A DNA stretch of 64,000 nt. It comes from an uncultured Eubacteriaceae bacterium. Lineage in GTDB: Bacteria; Bacillota; Clostridia; Lachnospirales; CAG-274. This document shows, one piece after another, positions 30,263 to 39,256 of this stretch (position 1 is its first letter; each line of letters begins with the position of its first letter). The translations under genes were made by a program, and so were the position numbers. The notes below the pieces were generated by a model, which ran no database searches, was not told the origin of the DNA, and was given only the letters and a program-made list of their open reading frames with translations. The stretch lies in the NCBI GenBank assembly GCA_946497035.1, contig CAMMIW010000002.1, positions 98,452 to 162,451 on the forward strand, read 5' to 3'.

Positions 30263-30308
30263 ATATAAAATAGCATATAATGTATATACATTATATGCTA
30301 TTTTATAT
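30263..30308. terminator. 46-bp perfect palindrome, bidirectional terminator
   Basis: Arms of 23 bp (30263-30285 and 30286-30308) match perfectly around a TGTATATACA centre. Flanking A and T runs serve both the M18 gene and the convergent 30338 gene. Confidence 0.75.
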
Positions 30309-30337
30309 ATATAATACCCCTTAGTATAGTAATGATT

Positions 30338-30805
30338 TTATTTTATTAAGAAAGTTGCTATGCCAAACATAGTAACTAATTGTATAATAGTAACTCCTAC
30401 AAAGCTAACTATAACAGCACCATATTTTTTCTTTATTCCCAATATTCCACATAAAAACGTACTTGCAAGACCAATTAAAAGGCCTAAAAGACCAATTATA
30501 AAAAGTCCTAAAATTGGGCTTACAATACCTAATACGGTAATCCAAGTAGGCAAGTTACCTAAAGGTTCATATGGCTCATTTGTATCTAAATATGTACCAT
30601 TTACTGCAAGTCTAACTATTTTACCAATTCCTGCTAAATTAAATACGGTGTCTTCAATTTTAAATTCATAATCTATACCACCAACAAGTGGATTATTAGT
30701 TTTTATTGTTAATGGTTCACCATCAATAATGACATTATTTTTACGTTTAGGACGCCATTCTATAGTGTGTTTTTTGCCATTAACATCTACTTCCCAACTA
30801 GCCAA
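30338..30805 (-). CDS. Small membrane protein with FAIM-like N-terminal domain
   Basis: 155 residues. Residues 1-78 are beta-rich: WEVDVNGKKHTIEW, then NNVIIDGEPLTI and VFNLAGIGKIVRLAVNGTYLD. The spacing of W, H, VDG and the terminal NG strand recalls the FAIM beta-sandwich, but this is resemblance by eye only. Residues 84-155 contain two hydrophobic spans (about 88-118 and 128-152), probably membrane. ATG with AAGGAGGTA. Monocistronic. Function unknown; no catalytic motif. Confidence 0.7.
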   Translation of the reverse strand: MASWEVDVNGKKHTIEWRPKRKNNVIIDGEPLTIKTNNPLVGGIDYEFKIEDTVFNLAGIGKIVRLAVNGTYLDTNEPYEPLGNLPTWITVLGIVSPILGLFIIGLLGLLIGLASTFLCGILGIKKKYGAVIVSFVGVTIIQLVTMFGIATFLIK

Positions 30806-30964
30806 AATAACTACCTCCTTAAAAAATTCTTTCCATAAAATATTATAGTTAATATTGTCTAATAGTCAATATAAATGTAATAATTTATAATATTATAGTA
30901 AGAATTGGCATAAAATATCATTTTAAACAATATATATATAAATATATTTTTTAAAGGAGATATT

Positions 30965-31741
30965 ATGTTTAAAAATTTGTATAAAATTATAACAATATTA
31001 TTAGTAATTATATTTATATTTACTTTCTGGTATTATAAAAATTATATTACACTAGCACAAAATATACATAATATAAAAGAAAAAATAATACCATCACCTG
31101 TTATAGCTACAATAACTAACGATTGTAACGTATATTATGAAAAAGAGCTTAAAAATTATATAATAACTATAAAAAAAGGTACAAATGTTGAAATATTACA
31201 AGATAAAACAAAAAAAGTTTATCTTATAAAAAATGAAGATTTAAAAATAGAAGGCTGGGTTAAACGAGAAGATTTATACATACCAGAAACACCTATAGCT
31301 AGCAAAGACTATTTAAAAAATATAGAGCTAGAAACATATGTTAATAACCTAGGTATAGATAGCCAAACAGATTATCTCATTTTTACAGATATATATAGGC
31401 AACTTACATATATTTTTAAAGGAAAAGTACAAAATTGGAAAATTATAAAAACTATACCTTGTGGAACAGGGCTAAACGAATCGCCAACAACTCGTGGTAT
31501 TTTTAAAATTTATGATAAGGGAGAATGGTTTTATAGTGAACGTTTAGGTAGTGGTGCTATGTATTGGCTTAAATTTAATGGCTCTTATCTTTACCATTCG
31601 GTAGCTATGGATAAAAATAAAAATATTATAGACAATACTATAGGTGAAAGATGCTCTAGTGGTTGTATCCGTATGGCTTTAGATGATATAAAATGGGTTT
31701 ATGATAATATACCTAAAAATACTACTGTATATATAAATTAG
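30965..31741 (+). CDS. Membrane-anchored L,D-transpeptidase (YkuD domain)
   Basis: Forms 3-3 cross-links in peptidoglycan or attaches proteins to it. 258 residues. One N-terminal membrane span (about 7-23, IITILLVIIFIFTFWYY), an SH3-like stretch at about 45-110 (VEILQDKTKKVYLIKN ... GWVKREDLYIP), then the YkuD domain at about 135-258 with YLYHSVAM (His) and GERCSSGCIRM holding catalytic Cys234. ATG behind AAAGGAG. A ferritin-like gene follows 58 bp later on the same strand. Confidence 0.9.
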   Translation: MFKNLYKIITILLVIIFIFTFWYYKNYITLAQNIHNIKEKIIPSPVIATITNDCNVYYEKELKNYIITIKKGTNVEILQDKTKKVYLIKNEDLKIEGWVKREDLYIPETPIASKDYLKNIELETYVNNLGIDSQTDYLIFTDIYRQLTYIFKGKVQNWKIIKTIPCGTGLNESPTTRGIFKIYDKGEWFYSERLGSGAMYWLKFNGSYLYHSVAMDKNKNIIDNTIGERCSSGCIRMALDDIKWVYDNIPKNTTVYIN

Positions 31742-31799
31742 TAGCAAATTATAATATTTTTAATATACTATATATAAGATATTATTTAGGAGGTATATT

Positions 31800-32483
31800 A
31801 TGCCGTTATTTTTTAATAACAGATTTAATAATATGCAAAATAGATATATTAACAATAGAAACAACAATTTTATGTTTAACAATTTTCAAAATAACAATAG
31901 ATTTATGCAAAATAATAACCAAAATTTTAATAACATACCTAATAATCAACAAAACACCCCCCCTTCAGATATTACATTAAAACCTTTAACAGAAGAAGAA
32001 CTACAAAAAATAAATGAAGAAATTAAAGAAAATATAGAAAAAAATAAAAAAACAATAGTTAATATACAACAACCAGAAAATGCAGATATTGTATGTAACT
32101 ATATAAAAGATTTTATACAAGACGAAGCTAATGCAAGTATATTTTATAAAGAGCTTTCTAACAAATGTGGTAATTCTATTTATAAGGATAGGTTAAAAGT
32201 TATATGTGATGAATGTATCTTTGAATGTAACAATTTAAAATCTTATTATGAAGATTTAAAAAATGAAAAATTTGAGCCTAAATCTATACCTATAAATGTT
32301 AATATACCTTTAAAAGTAGGCTTATTTTTAGCTATAGAAGAAGAAATTAAAAGCTATGATAAATTATGTAAAATAATAGATGAGCTACCTTCTCAAGATA
32401 CTATATTATTTTATAAAATGGCACTAAAAAAATTAAGCAGAATAAATATTATACAATATATGGCTATAAATGAAAAATATTAA
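31800..32483 (+). CDS. Ferritin-like domain protein with Asn-rich N-terminus
   Basis: 227 residues. Residues 1-60 are low-complexity, very rich in Asn, Phe and Gln. From about 95 on, four helices resemble a ferritin-like bundle: IKDFIQDEANASIFYKEL, CDECIFECNNLKSYYEDLK, KVGLFLAIEEEIKSYDKL, FYKMALKKLSRINIIQYM. Candidate metal ligands (Glu in DEANAS and EEEIKSYD) are present, but the full ExxH pairs are not clear, so metal binding is uncertain. ATG with TTAGGAGG. Proteins like this occur in spore formers; a coat or cortex role is only a guess. Confidence 0.7.
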   Translation: MPLFFNNRFNNMQNRYINNRNNNFMFNNFQNNNRFMQNNNQNFNNIPNNQQNTPPSDITLKPLTEEELQKINEEIKENIEKNKKTIVNIQQPENADIVCNYIKDFIQDEANASIFYKELSNKCGNSIYKDRLKVICDECIFECNNLKSYYEDLKNEKFEPKSIPINVNIPLKVGLFLAIEEEIKSYDKLCKIIDELPSQDTILFYKMALKKLSRINIIQYMAINEKY

Positions 32484-32496
32484 ATATATGTTAAAA

Positions 32497-32524
32497 GGGC
32501 TTATTTTTAATGTTAAATAAGCCC
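32497..32524 (+). terminator. Hairpin after the ferritin-like gene
   Basis: GGGCTTATTT (32497-32506) / AAATAAGCCC (32515-32524), perfect 10-bp stem, 8-base loop. No T run follows, so termination would be weak on the plus strand. Confidence 0.45.
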
Positions 32525-32535
32525 AAATCAAAATA

Positions 32536-32564
32536 TTGACATATTATATAATTTATTATACTAT
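32536..32564 (+). promoter_or_regulatory. Promoter of the 32596 lipoprotein gene
   Basis: TTGACA (32536-32541), 17-bp spacer, TACTAT (32559-32564), about 32 bp before the start codon. Confidence 0.7.
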
Positions 32565-32595
32565 AAAAATAAATAACTTATGTAAGGAGAAAAAT

Positions 32596-33246
32596 ATGAT
32601 AAAAAAGCCTATTATATCTTTTATAACATTATTTTTAATATTTACCTTGGTAGGTTGTGGTGAAAAATTAGAACCTACATATATAGAGCCTATAAATATT
32701 AATTTTAATGTGGCAAATGTTAATAACCAAACAGTTTCTTTCCAATATCCTACAGATGATTGGCAACAAAAAGATAGCTTTAACCCTGATATAATAAAAG
32801 TATTATTATATGGAAAAAATGAAAATTTAGATCCTACTACAAATATTACTATCGGCTCAACGTCTACATCACAAAATCTCACATTAGAAGATTATGTTAA
32901 GTTAATACCAGAACATTTAGAAAAGAGCTCACCGGGAACTAAAGTTTCTGTAGCAGAGCTTAGAAAAGTAAATGACATAGTTTTTAGCTATTTAGAGATT
33001 AAAACAAAAGTAACAGAAGAAGACTTAGAATATGGGCTACAAAAAGGTATATTTACAGAAGAAACCATAAAAGCTAAAGGTGGCAAAGAGGCTTTTTTAA
33101 ACCAACCAGAAGTAAAACAAATACAAATGATCGTATCTTTTCAAGATAAAATTACAAATATAACGGCTACATATAGTAACGATAACGAAAAAGAAATTAT
33201 TTTAAAAGCAATGTTAACTATGGTACAAACTGCTACATTATTATAA
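32596..33246 (+). CDS. Predicted lipoprotein of unknown function
   Basis: 216 residues from the ATG at 32596 (TAAGGAG upstream); a further upstream frame overlaps the promoter and is rejected. The lipobox LVGC has Cys21, so the protein is anchored outside the cell. Mature part: VSFQYPTDDWQQKD, then a helical LEDYVKLIPEHLEKSSPG and IQMIVSFQDKITNITATYSN. This pattern is like PsbP/DcrB-like folds that bind or monitor something at the surface, but no family is certain. Own promoter; downstream about 155 bp without a gene. Confidence 0.78.
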   Translation: MIKKPIISFITLFLIFTLVGCGEKLEPTYIEPININFNVANVNNQTVSFQYPTDDWQQKDSFNPDIIKVLLYGKNENLDPTTNITIGSTSTSQNLTLEDYVKLIPEHLEKSSPGTKVSVAELRKVNDIVFSYLEIKTKVTEEDLEYGLQKGIFTEETIKAKGGKEAFLNQPEVKQIQMIVSFQDKITNITATYSNDNEKEIILKAMLTMVQTATLL

Positions 33247-33282
33247 TTAAAGTTTTTTAAATTATTACACTAGGTTCAAAAA

Positions 33283-33355
33283 TATAATAGGTAGACAAAT
33301 GTAATATAACAACCATTTTTTATAATACTATCGTCTTATCAATCTACTTATTATA
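33283..33355. other. Inverted-repeat element in the 33.25-33.40 kb gap
   Basis: TATAATAGGTAGA (33283-33295) can pair with TCTACTTATTATA (33343-33355), 13 bp with one G-U, enclosing 47 bases. Inside is CTATCGTCTTATCAATCTA, nearly repeated at 42065-42083. No open frame. Could be a small mobile repeat remnant or an RNA element. Confidence 0.4.
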
Positions 33356-33368
33356 CAGCTAAATAAAA

Positions 33369-33405
33369 ACAAGACTATAGATATTAATCTATAGCCTTGT
33401 TTTTT
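33369..33405. terminator. Terminator after the M29 aminopeptidase gene
   Basis: ACAAGACTATAGAT (33369-33382) / ATCTATAGCCTTGT (33387-33400), 14 bp with one G-U, loop ATTA, T-runs on both sides. Stem family shared with other terminators. Confidence 0.85.
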
Positions 33406-34516
33406 ATTTTAAATTTTCAGGGTTTAAACATTTAAGCTCGTCTATAACAAATAACCCATTTTTTCTAATTAATACATCATCAAAATAAATTTCGCCTCCG
33501 CCATATTCTTCTGTTTGTATTAAAACTAAATCCCAATGAACGCTACTTCTATTGCCATTATCCGCATCATCATAAGCATTACCAGGTGTAAAATGTATGC
33601 TACCCATTATTTTTTCATCAAACAAAATATTATTCATAGGTTTTAATATATAAGGGTTTACACCTATTGCAAATTCGCCTACATATCTTGCCCCTTCATC
33701 AGAATTAAACACTTTATTTATACGCTCTGTATCGTTAGCAGTAGCTTTTATTATTTTACCATTTTCAAACTCTAAACGTACATTTTCATAAGTAAAACCT
33801 TGATATTCTGAAGGTGTATTATAAGTTATATATCCATTTACACTTTCTTTAACAGGTGCTGAATAAACTTCTCCATCTGGTATATTCATCTCCCCAGCAC
33901 ATTTTACCGCAGGTATATTTTTTATAGAAAAGCTAATATCTGTATCTTTAGCTACTATGCGAACTTTATCAGTTTTATTCATTAATGTTACAAGGTTATC
34001 CATAGCTTTAGACATTTTGCTATAATCTAAATTACAAACTTTAAAATAAAAATCTTCAAAGGCTTCTAAGCTAGTACCTGCCGATTGAGCCATATTAGGT
34101 GTAGGGTATCTTAAAACAACCCATTTTTTATTAAGCCTTATTTCTTGATGAACCCTTTTACTATAAAGGCTAGAATAAAGCTTCATATTATCGCTTGGAA
34201 CATCTGCAAGCTCCGAGTTATTATCTTGAGCACCTATACCAATATATGCGTCCATTGCTTCCATTCTTTTAGCATCTATATCTGCCATAAGGTTAAGCTG
34301 TTCTTCGCTAGTGTTTAACAAAAGCTCCCTTTGTATGCTATTGTGGTTAATCTCTACAAAAGGTATAGCTCCAACATTATATGCTTCTTTTATTAAAGCT
34401 TTAACAAGAGGCATATCATAAAATCCACCACTAGATATTAATACTTTTTCGCCTTTTTGTAAGTTACAAGAATAGTTTATTAAATTTTTTGCAAGAGTTT
34501 TTATTCTTTCGTCCAT
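33404..34516 (-). CDS. M29 family aminopeptidase
   Basis: Metallo-aminopeptidase of the AmpS/PepS group, cytosolic. 370 residues from the ATG at 34514-34516 with AAGGAGG; the open frame extends upstream into pepF but without a site. Family signs: GEKVLISSGGF and ALIKEAYNVGAIPFVEIN at the N-terminus; NIPDGEVYSAPVKESVNG with a ligand Glu; GEFAIGVNP; IHFTPGNAYDD; RSSVHWDLV with the ligand His/Asp. Starts 13 bp after pepF, so one peptide-degradation unit. Confidence 0.92.
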   Translation of the reverse strand: MDERIKTLAKNLINYSCNLQKGEKVLISSGGFYDMPLVKALIKEAYNVGAIPFVEINHNSIQRELLLNTSEEQLNLMADIDAKRMEAMDAYIGIGAQDNNSELADVPSDNMKLYSSLYSKRVHQEIRLNKKWVVLRYPTPNMAQSAGTSLEAFEDFYFKVCNLDYSKMSKAMDNLVTLMNKTDKVRIVAKDTDISFSIKNIPAVKCAGEMNIPDGEVYSAPVKESVNGYITYNTPSEYQGFTYENVRLEFENGKIIKATANDTERINKVFNSDEGARYVGEFAIGVNPYILKPMNNILFDEKIMGSIHFTPGNAYDDADNGNRSSVHWDLVLIQTEEYGGGEIYFDDVLIRKNGLFVIDELKCLNPENLK

Positions 34517-34529
34517 AATATCCTCCTTA

Positions 34530-36305
34530 TTAAGATATTTTTTCCATTTTATCAACTAATTGCTCAAATACTTTTAAAGCATCTTCAATAGGCTCTTTTT
34601 TAGTTATATCAACACCTGCTTTTTTAAGTATTTCTGTAGAATAGTCAGATGAGCCACTTTTTAAAAAGCCTAAATATGCTTCTGTGCCATTTTCTTCTAA
34701 TATTTTTTTAGAAAATGCTATAGCACAAGAGTAACCTGTTGCATATTGATATACATAAAAAGCAGAATAAAAATGAGGTATTCTCGCCCATTCCCAAGTA
34801 ATTTCTTCATCTATAACTATATCATTGCCATAATATTTAATATTTAAGTTTTTATAAATTTCACAAAGGCTTTCAAAAGTTTGAGGCTCTCCCTTTTCCA
34901 TTTTTTCGTGAACAATCATTTCAAACTCGGCAAACATTGTTTGTCTAAATAAAGTAGTTCTAAATTGCTCCATAAAGTGGTTTATAAGGTAAAGCTTTTC
35001 CTCTTCATTTTCTGTTGTTTTTAAAAGATGCTCCATTAATAAAGCCTCGTTTACCGTAGATGCTACCTCTGCTAAAAATATTGTATAATCACCATAAACA
35101 TATGGTTGATTTGTTGTTGTATAATAGCTATGCATAGCGTGTCCCATTTCGTGAGCTAATGTAAACATATCATCTAATGTATCTGTATAATTTAAAGATA
35201 CAAAAGGGTGACAACCATAAGCTCCCCATACATAAGCTCCACTTCTTTTACCTACATTTTCATAAATATCTATCCAACGGTTATCAAAAGCATCTTTTAA
35301 ATTTTTAATATAATCTTCTCCCAAAGGTTTTAAAGCTTCTAAAGTAATTTTTTTACCCTCTTCAAAAGTAATTTTTTTGTCTACATCTTTAACAATAGGA
35401 GTATATAAGTCATAAAAATGTATTTCAGAAAGGCCTAAACGTTTTTTTCTTATTGCAACATATTTATGCATAACAGGTAAAAATTTTTCAACAGTAGCTA
35501 TAAGGTTTTTATATACATCTAAAGATACGTTTGTTTCAGATAAGGCGTGCTCTATAGAAGAATTATAATTTCTTACTTTTGCATTAAATATATCTGCTTT
35601 AACGCTAGATGTATAAGTTGTAGCTATTGTATTTTTTAAGCTATAATAAAATTTATACATAGCTTTAAAAGCCTGCTTTCTAACATCTTGGTTAGAATTT
35701 TCTAAAAGCATAGAATAATTACCGTGTGTAACTTTAATATCTTTTCCATTTTCATCTTTTATATGGCCAAAATCTGCATCTGCATTGTTTAGCATAGAAA
35801 AAATATTATCTGCCGATTGGCTTATTTCATAAGCATTTGCTAATATTTCTTCTTTTTCTGTTGATAATATATGTTTTTTTGTTCTTAAAAGATTTTTTAT
35901 ATATTGGTTATATAAATTTAAATCTGTATCTATAGCTTTTAAAAGCTCCTTTTCATCTAATGTTAATATTTCTGGCTCTAAAAATGCAACTGAGCTTTGA
36001 TATAAACTTACAAGACTTTCAGATTTGCTAGCTAAAGATTGATAAAAACTATTAGTACTATCTTCATTTTTCTTTAAATTTGCATATACGTATAAAATCA
36101 TTGTTTTGTTAGATATTTTATCTCTTAAAGAGAGGCAATCTTTTAGATTGTTTATTTTTATATTGTTTTTAAAACTGTCCATTTTTGAAAATTCTTTTTT
36201 TAAATTTTCAAAACGCTCTTCCCAAACTTTATCAGAAGAAACTAAATCTTCTATTTTCCACTTAAATTGCTCTAAAATTTCACTTCTTTGTTTTAATTGA
36301 TCCAT
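34530..36305 (-). CDS. pepF: Oligoendopeptidase F (M3B family)
   Basis: Zinc endopeptidase that degrades peptides of about 7-17 residues in the cytosol. 591 residues, normal length. Zinc motif HExxH as TLAHEMGHAMHSYY, with the third ligand Glu in AEVASTVNEALL. The N-terminal oligopeptidase lid (KIEDLVSSDKVWEERFENLKK) and C-terminal EWARIPHFYSAFYVYQYATG are typical of PepF. ATG with AAGGAGG. First gene of pepF-M29. Confidence 0.95.
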   Translation of the reverse strand: MDQLKQRSEILEQFKWKIEDLVSSDKVWEERFENLKKEFSKMDSFKNNIKINNLKDCLSLRDKISNKTMILYVYANLKKNEDSTNSFYQSLASKSESLVSLYQSSVAFLEPEILTLDEKELLKAIDTDLNLYNQYIKNLLRTKKHILSTEKEEILANAYEISQSADNIFSMLNNADADFGHIKDENGKDIKVTHGNYSMLLENSNQDVRKQAFKAMYKFYYSLKNTIATTYTSSVKADIFNAKVRNYNSSIEHALSETNVSLDVYKNLIATVEKFLPVMHKYVAIRKKRLGLSEIHFYDLYTPIVKDVDKKITFEEGKKITLEALKPLGEDYIKNLKDAFDNRWIDIYENVGKRSGAYVWGAYGCHPFVSLNYTDTLDDMFTLAHEMGHAMHSYYTTTNQPYVYGDYTIFLAEVASTVNEALLMEHLLKTTENEEEKLYLINHFMEQFRTTLFRQTMFAEFEMIVHEKMEKGEPQTFESLCEIYKNLNIKYYGNDIVIDEEITWEWARIPHFYSAFYVYQYATGYSCAIAFSKKILEENGTEAYLGFLKSGSSDYSTEILKKAGVDITKKEPIEDALKVFEQLVDKMEKIS

Positions 36306-36423
36306 TTTATATGCCTCCTTTATTTATAATATACTATTATAGTATAAATCTATTATAATATATATATACATAAAATCAATAATTTTTTATATATAAAAGA
36401 TATATTATATTAATTTTTAAAAC

Positions 36424-36457
36424 AAAAAAGCTGTAGATTAAAATCTACAACTTTTTT
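36424..36457 (-). terminator. Terminator after the wall-binding repeat gene
   Basis: TGTAGAT (36432-36438) / ATCTACA (36443-36449) extended by G-C and six A-T pairs across one mismatch, with a U-run. Distant relative of the GGCTATAG stems. Confidence 0.75.
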
Positions 36458-36461
36458 AATA

Positions 36462-37658
36462 TTAATTAACTAATCCGGCGTCCTTATCAAACCTATACCA
36501 ATAACCATCTATTCTTCTAACAGTGTCTCTTACAGCTCGTCCGCCATCTCGTGGATCAAAATAATATCTTTTTGGCCCATCAGAATACCATCCTGATTTT
36601 ACATAAGCGTTAGAACCTACCCCATTAGTAAGTAATAAATAATAGTCATCTCCTACTTTAGTTACACCTTTTGCCATTCTTCCTCTATCATCAAAATACA
36701 TTTTACCAGCCGAATCTCCATGATACCAGCCTTCATGAGCAGCTCCACCATTTAAAGGATCAAAATAATATCTAGTCTCATTTCTTTTACCTTTGTTAAA
36801 AGAGTACCAACCTGTTATTTGTTCACCAGTTCTATTATTAAAAAGATATGTTCTACCCTCTTCTTCAACAAGACCTCTCATTAAATGGCCTTCATCATCA
36901 AAGAAGTAAACTTTACCATCAATTATTGCTGGACCTACTTCTGCTTGATAATCACTATTAAAATAGTATCTATCTTCACCTATACTCATCCATCCTTTTA
37001 CAGCATAAGGATTTGATAAATTTTCATTAAAGTAATAATAATTTCCATCAATATTTTGAAGTCCTGTTTTACTATTTCCATATGCATCTGAATAATATAA
37101 CCTACCATTTAAAGTAAAGAAACCAGTCAACACTTCAAACTTTTTATCTGTAAAACTTTTAACAAATCCATGGTATTTATAAAGGAAAGCTCCTTTGTAA
37201 ATATATGGCTGAAAACCTGTTCTTGTAAATTTTTGATAATAACCTGTACTATTTGGGCCAGGGTTTGGAACCCATCCATCTAAAGTTATTGAGCTAAATG
37301 CTCTTGCAGATGGCCCCATATCATATGTATTTTCAGATACTTGGCTAACACCTACATTTTCTTGAATTTTTTCAATTTCCGTAGATACTTCTGTTTCTAC
37401 ATCACTTGTAGATACCTCTGTTTCTACATCACTCGTAGATACCTCTGTTTCTACATCACTTGTAGATATTTCTGTTTCTACATCACTTGTAGATATTTCT
37501 GTTTCTACATCATTTGTAGATACTTCTGTTTCTACATCACTTGTAGATGCTTCTGTTAAAACTTCATTTTGGCTAGGTAATGCAAAAGCTTGAGTATTTA
37601 CTGAACCTATTAATGAAGCACCTATTAATGTAGATAACATTAATTTTTTCCTCTTCAT
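36462..37658 (-). CDS. Secreted cell-wall-binding repeat protein
   Basis: 398 residues. Signal peptide about 1-26 (KRKKLMLSTLIGASLIGS ... AFA). Residues 38-91 are six 9-residue repeats of STSDVETE(V/I). From about 125 to the end are choline/glucan-binding-type repeats with the usual aromatic-Gly pattern: GLQNIDGNYYYFNEN, GWMSIGEDRYYFNSD, GPAIIDGKVYFFDDEGHLMR, GWYSFNKGKRNETRYYFD, RRIDGYWYRFD. Such repeats hold proteins to teichoic acid or wall glycans. No catalytic domain, so its role is as a surface ligand, adhesin or wall protein. ATG with GAAAGGGA; strong promoter upstream. Confidence 0.88.
   Translation of the reverse strand: MKRKKLMLSTLIGASLIGSVNTQAFALPSQNEVLTEASTSDVETEVSTNDVETEISTSDVETEISTSDVETEVSTSDVETEVSTSDVETEVSTEIEKIQENVGVSQVSENTYDMGPSARAFSSITLDGWVPNPGPNSTGYYQKFTRTGFQPYIYKGAFLYKYHGFVKSFTDKKFEVLTGFFTLNGRLYYSDAYGNSKTGLQNIDGNYYYFNENLSNPYAVKGWMSIGEDRYYFNSDYQAEVGPAIIDGKVYFFDDEGHLMRGLVEEEGRTYLFNNRTGEQITGWYSFNKGKRNETRYYFDPLNGGAAHEGWYHGDSAGKMYFDDRGRMAKGVTKVGDDYYLLLTNGVGSNAYVKSGWYSDGPKRYYFDPRDGGRAVRDTVRRIDGYWYRFDKDAGLVN
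37386..37547 (-). repeat. 27-bp tandem repeats, six copies
   Basis: Six near-identical 27-bp units coding for STSDVETE(V/I). High identity between copies suggests recent expansion and possible length variation between strains. Confidence 0.88.
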
Positions 37659-37713
37659 AAAAAAATCCCTTTCTATTTTGATATATTGTAACCTTTTATT
37701 AGATTACTTCCAG

Positions 37714-37742
37714 ATTATACCATATATGGATATAAATTGCAA
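37714..37742 (-). promoter_or_regulatory. Promoter of the wall-binding repeat gene
   Basis: Minus strand TTGCAA (37737-37742), 17-bp spacer, TATAAT (37714-37719) preceded by TGG, so also an extended -10. Confidence 0.8.
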
Positions 37743-37768
37743 GATATTTTTATATAATAAATTATATA

Positions 37769-37798
37769 TTGACTGTAGCCTAGTAGATAGTTTATTAT
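37769..37798 (+). promoter_or_regulatory. MerR-type promoter of the first MATE gene
   Basis: TTGACT (37769-37774), 18-bp spacer, TATTAT (37793-37798). The spacer carries an imperfect palindrome ending in GATAGTT, very like the promoter of the second MATE gene (53552-53582). A spacer over 17 bp is usual for MerR-activated promoters. Confidence 0.65.
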
Positions 37799-37839
37799 AT
37801 TTTTTGTAATAAATCTATTTTAAAATAAAGGAGATTTTT

Positions 37840-39153
37840 ATGGAAAACAAATTTAGAGTATCACAAGTTTTTAAGTTAGTTTTACCTACTATATTTATGA
37901 TGTCTTTTATGTCTTTATATACTATAGTAGATGGAGCTTTTGTATCTAGGTTTGTGAGCACAGATGCCCTTTCTGCCGTTAATATAGCTTATCCTTATGT
38001 TAACTTTATTTTAGGTTTATCTATTATGTTAGGTAGTGGCGGTTGTGCATTAGTTATGAAAAAAATAGGAGAGGGAAGATCTGATGAGGCAAAAAAAGAC
38101 TTTTCTTTAATTATAGTATTTACACTTATTATTAGTATAATATTAGTAATATTAAGCTTATTATCTATAGAATATATACTTAAAATATTACAAGCAAAAG
38201 ATGACCTATATGAATATACGAAAAATTATTTATTTTATATGATAGTTTTTGCAACTCCAACTATGTTAAAATTTATAGTTGAACAATTTTTAGTAGCTAT
38301 AAATAAATCAAAAATTGCTCTTATTTTGTCTGTTTCTGGTGGTATATTAAATATTGTATTAGATTATCTTTTTATAGTAATATTTAGTTGGGGTATAAAA
38401 GGAGCTGCTATAGCTACAGGTTTAGGATATGCCGTGCCTGCTATTATAGGACTTATGTTTTTCATTAAAAAATCTAGCTTATTACATTTTAAAAAACCAA
38501 GTAAAAATATATATGTTATATTAAAATCTTGTTCTAATGGGTCATCAGAAATGGTTTCTCAATTATCAAGTGGTATAATAACATTTTTATTTAACTATGT
38601 TATGTTAAAATATATAGGAGAAGATGGAGTGGCCGCTATAACAATTATATTATATATTCAATATTTAGTAACATCTATATTTTTAGGTTATTCTATAGGG
38701 GTTTGCCCAAAAATAAGCTTTTTTTATGGTAACCAAGATATACCTATGTTAAAAAGTCTTATATCTATTAGCCTAAAAATTGTATGGGGTATATCTATAC
38801 TATCTTATATAATTATTTTAATATCATCACCTATATTAGTTATGTTTTTTACCGATCCAAATACAAATGTTTTTAATTTAACTATAGATGGTTTAAAAAT
38901 ATATTCTATTAGCTTTTTAATAGTTGGCACATTAATATTTATATCGGGTATGTTTACAGCTTTTTCTAATGGTAGGGTATCTGCTATTATATCATTTTTA
39001 AGAGCTTTAGTTTTTGAAAGTACAGGTATTGTGGTTTTACCTATAATGATAGGTATATCTGGTGTATGGTGGGCTGTGCCTATTGCTAGGTTATTAGGTG
39101 CTTTAGTTTGTTTATATTTTTATAAGAAATATAAACCTATATACCGCTACTAA
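37840..39153 (+). CDS. MATE family efflux transporter (paralog 1)
   Basis: Cation-coupled multidrug exporter in the membrane. 437 residues, about 12 hydrophobic spans. MATE features: the MSLYTIVDGAFVSRFVSTDA start of span 1-2, NIAYPYVNFILGLSIMLGSGG, KSKIALILSVSGGILNIVLDY, GAAIATGLGYAVPAIIGL. About 60% identical by eye to the 52202 gene. ATG with AAAGGAG. No regulator next to it, but its promoter resembles that of its paralog. Export substrates are not known. Confidence 0.93.
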   Translation: MENKFRVSQVFKLVLPTIFMMSFMSLYTIVDGAFVSRFVSTDALSAVNIAYPYVNFILGLSIMLGSGGCALVMKKIGEGRSDEAKKDFSLIIVFTLIISIILVILSLLSIEYILKILQAKDDLYEYTKNYLFYMIVFATPTMLKFIVEQFLVAINKSKIALILSVSGGILNIVLDYLFIVIFSWGIKGAAIATGLGYAVPAIIGLMFFIKKSSLLHFKKPSKNIYVILKSCSNGSSEMVSQLSSGIITFLFNYVMLKYIGEDGVAAITIILYIQYLVTSIFLGYSIGVCPKISFFYGNQDIPMLKSLISISLKIVWGISILSYIIILISSPILVMFFTDPNTNVFNLTIDGLKIYSISFLIVGTLIFISGMFTAFSNGRVSAIISFLRALVFESTGIVVLPIMIGISGVWWAVPIARLLGALVCLYFYKKYKPIYRY

Positions 39154-39181
39154 AAAAATGCTATTATTTATATAAAAATAC

Positions 39182-39210
39182 TTGACGATAGAAATTATTT
39201 TTAATATAAT
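39182..39210 (+). promoter_or_regulatory. Promoter of rpmH
   Basis: TTGACG (39182-39187), 17-bp spacer, TATAAT (39205-39210), 47 bp before the rpmH start. No DnaA boxes are seen in 39154-39256. Confidence 0.85.
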
Positions 39211-39256
39211 AAAGCTAGTGCTTGTGCATATATGATAACAAAGGAGGTGCTTTTAA

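Noticed and set aside
37386..37547. Regular repeats that could suggest a CRISPR array
   Set aside because: Direct tandem 27-bp coding repeats with no spacers, in frame within a surface-protein gene.
39154..39256. Replication origin upstream of rpmH
   Set aside because: No DnaA-box clusters (TTATCCACA-like) or dnaA gene seen; only a sigma-A promoter.
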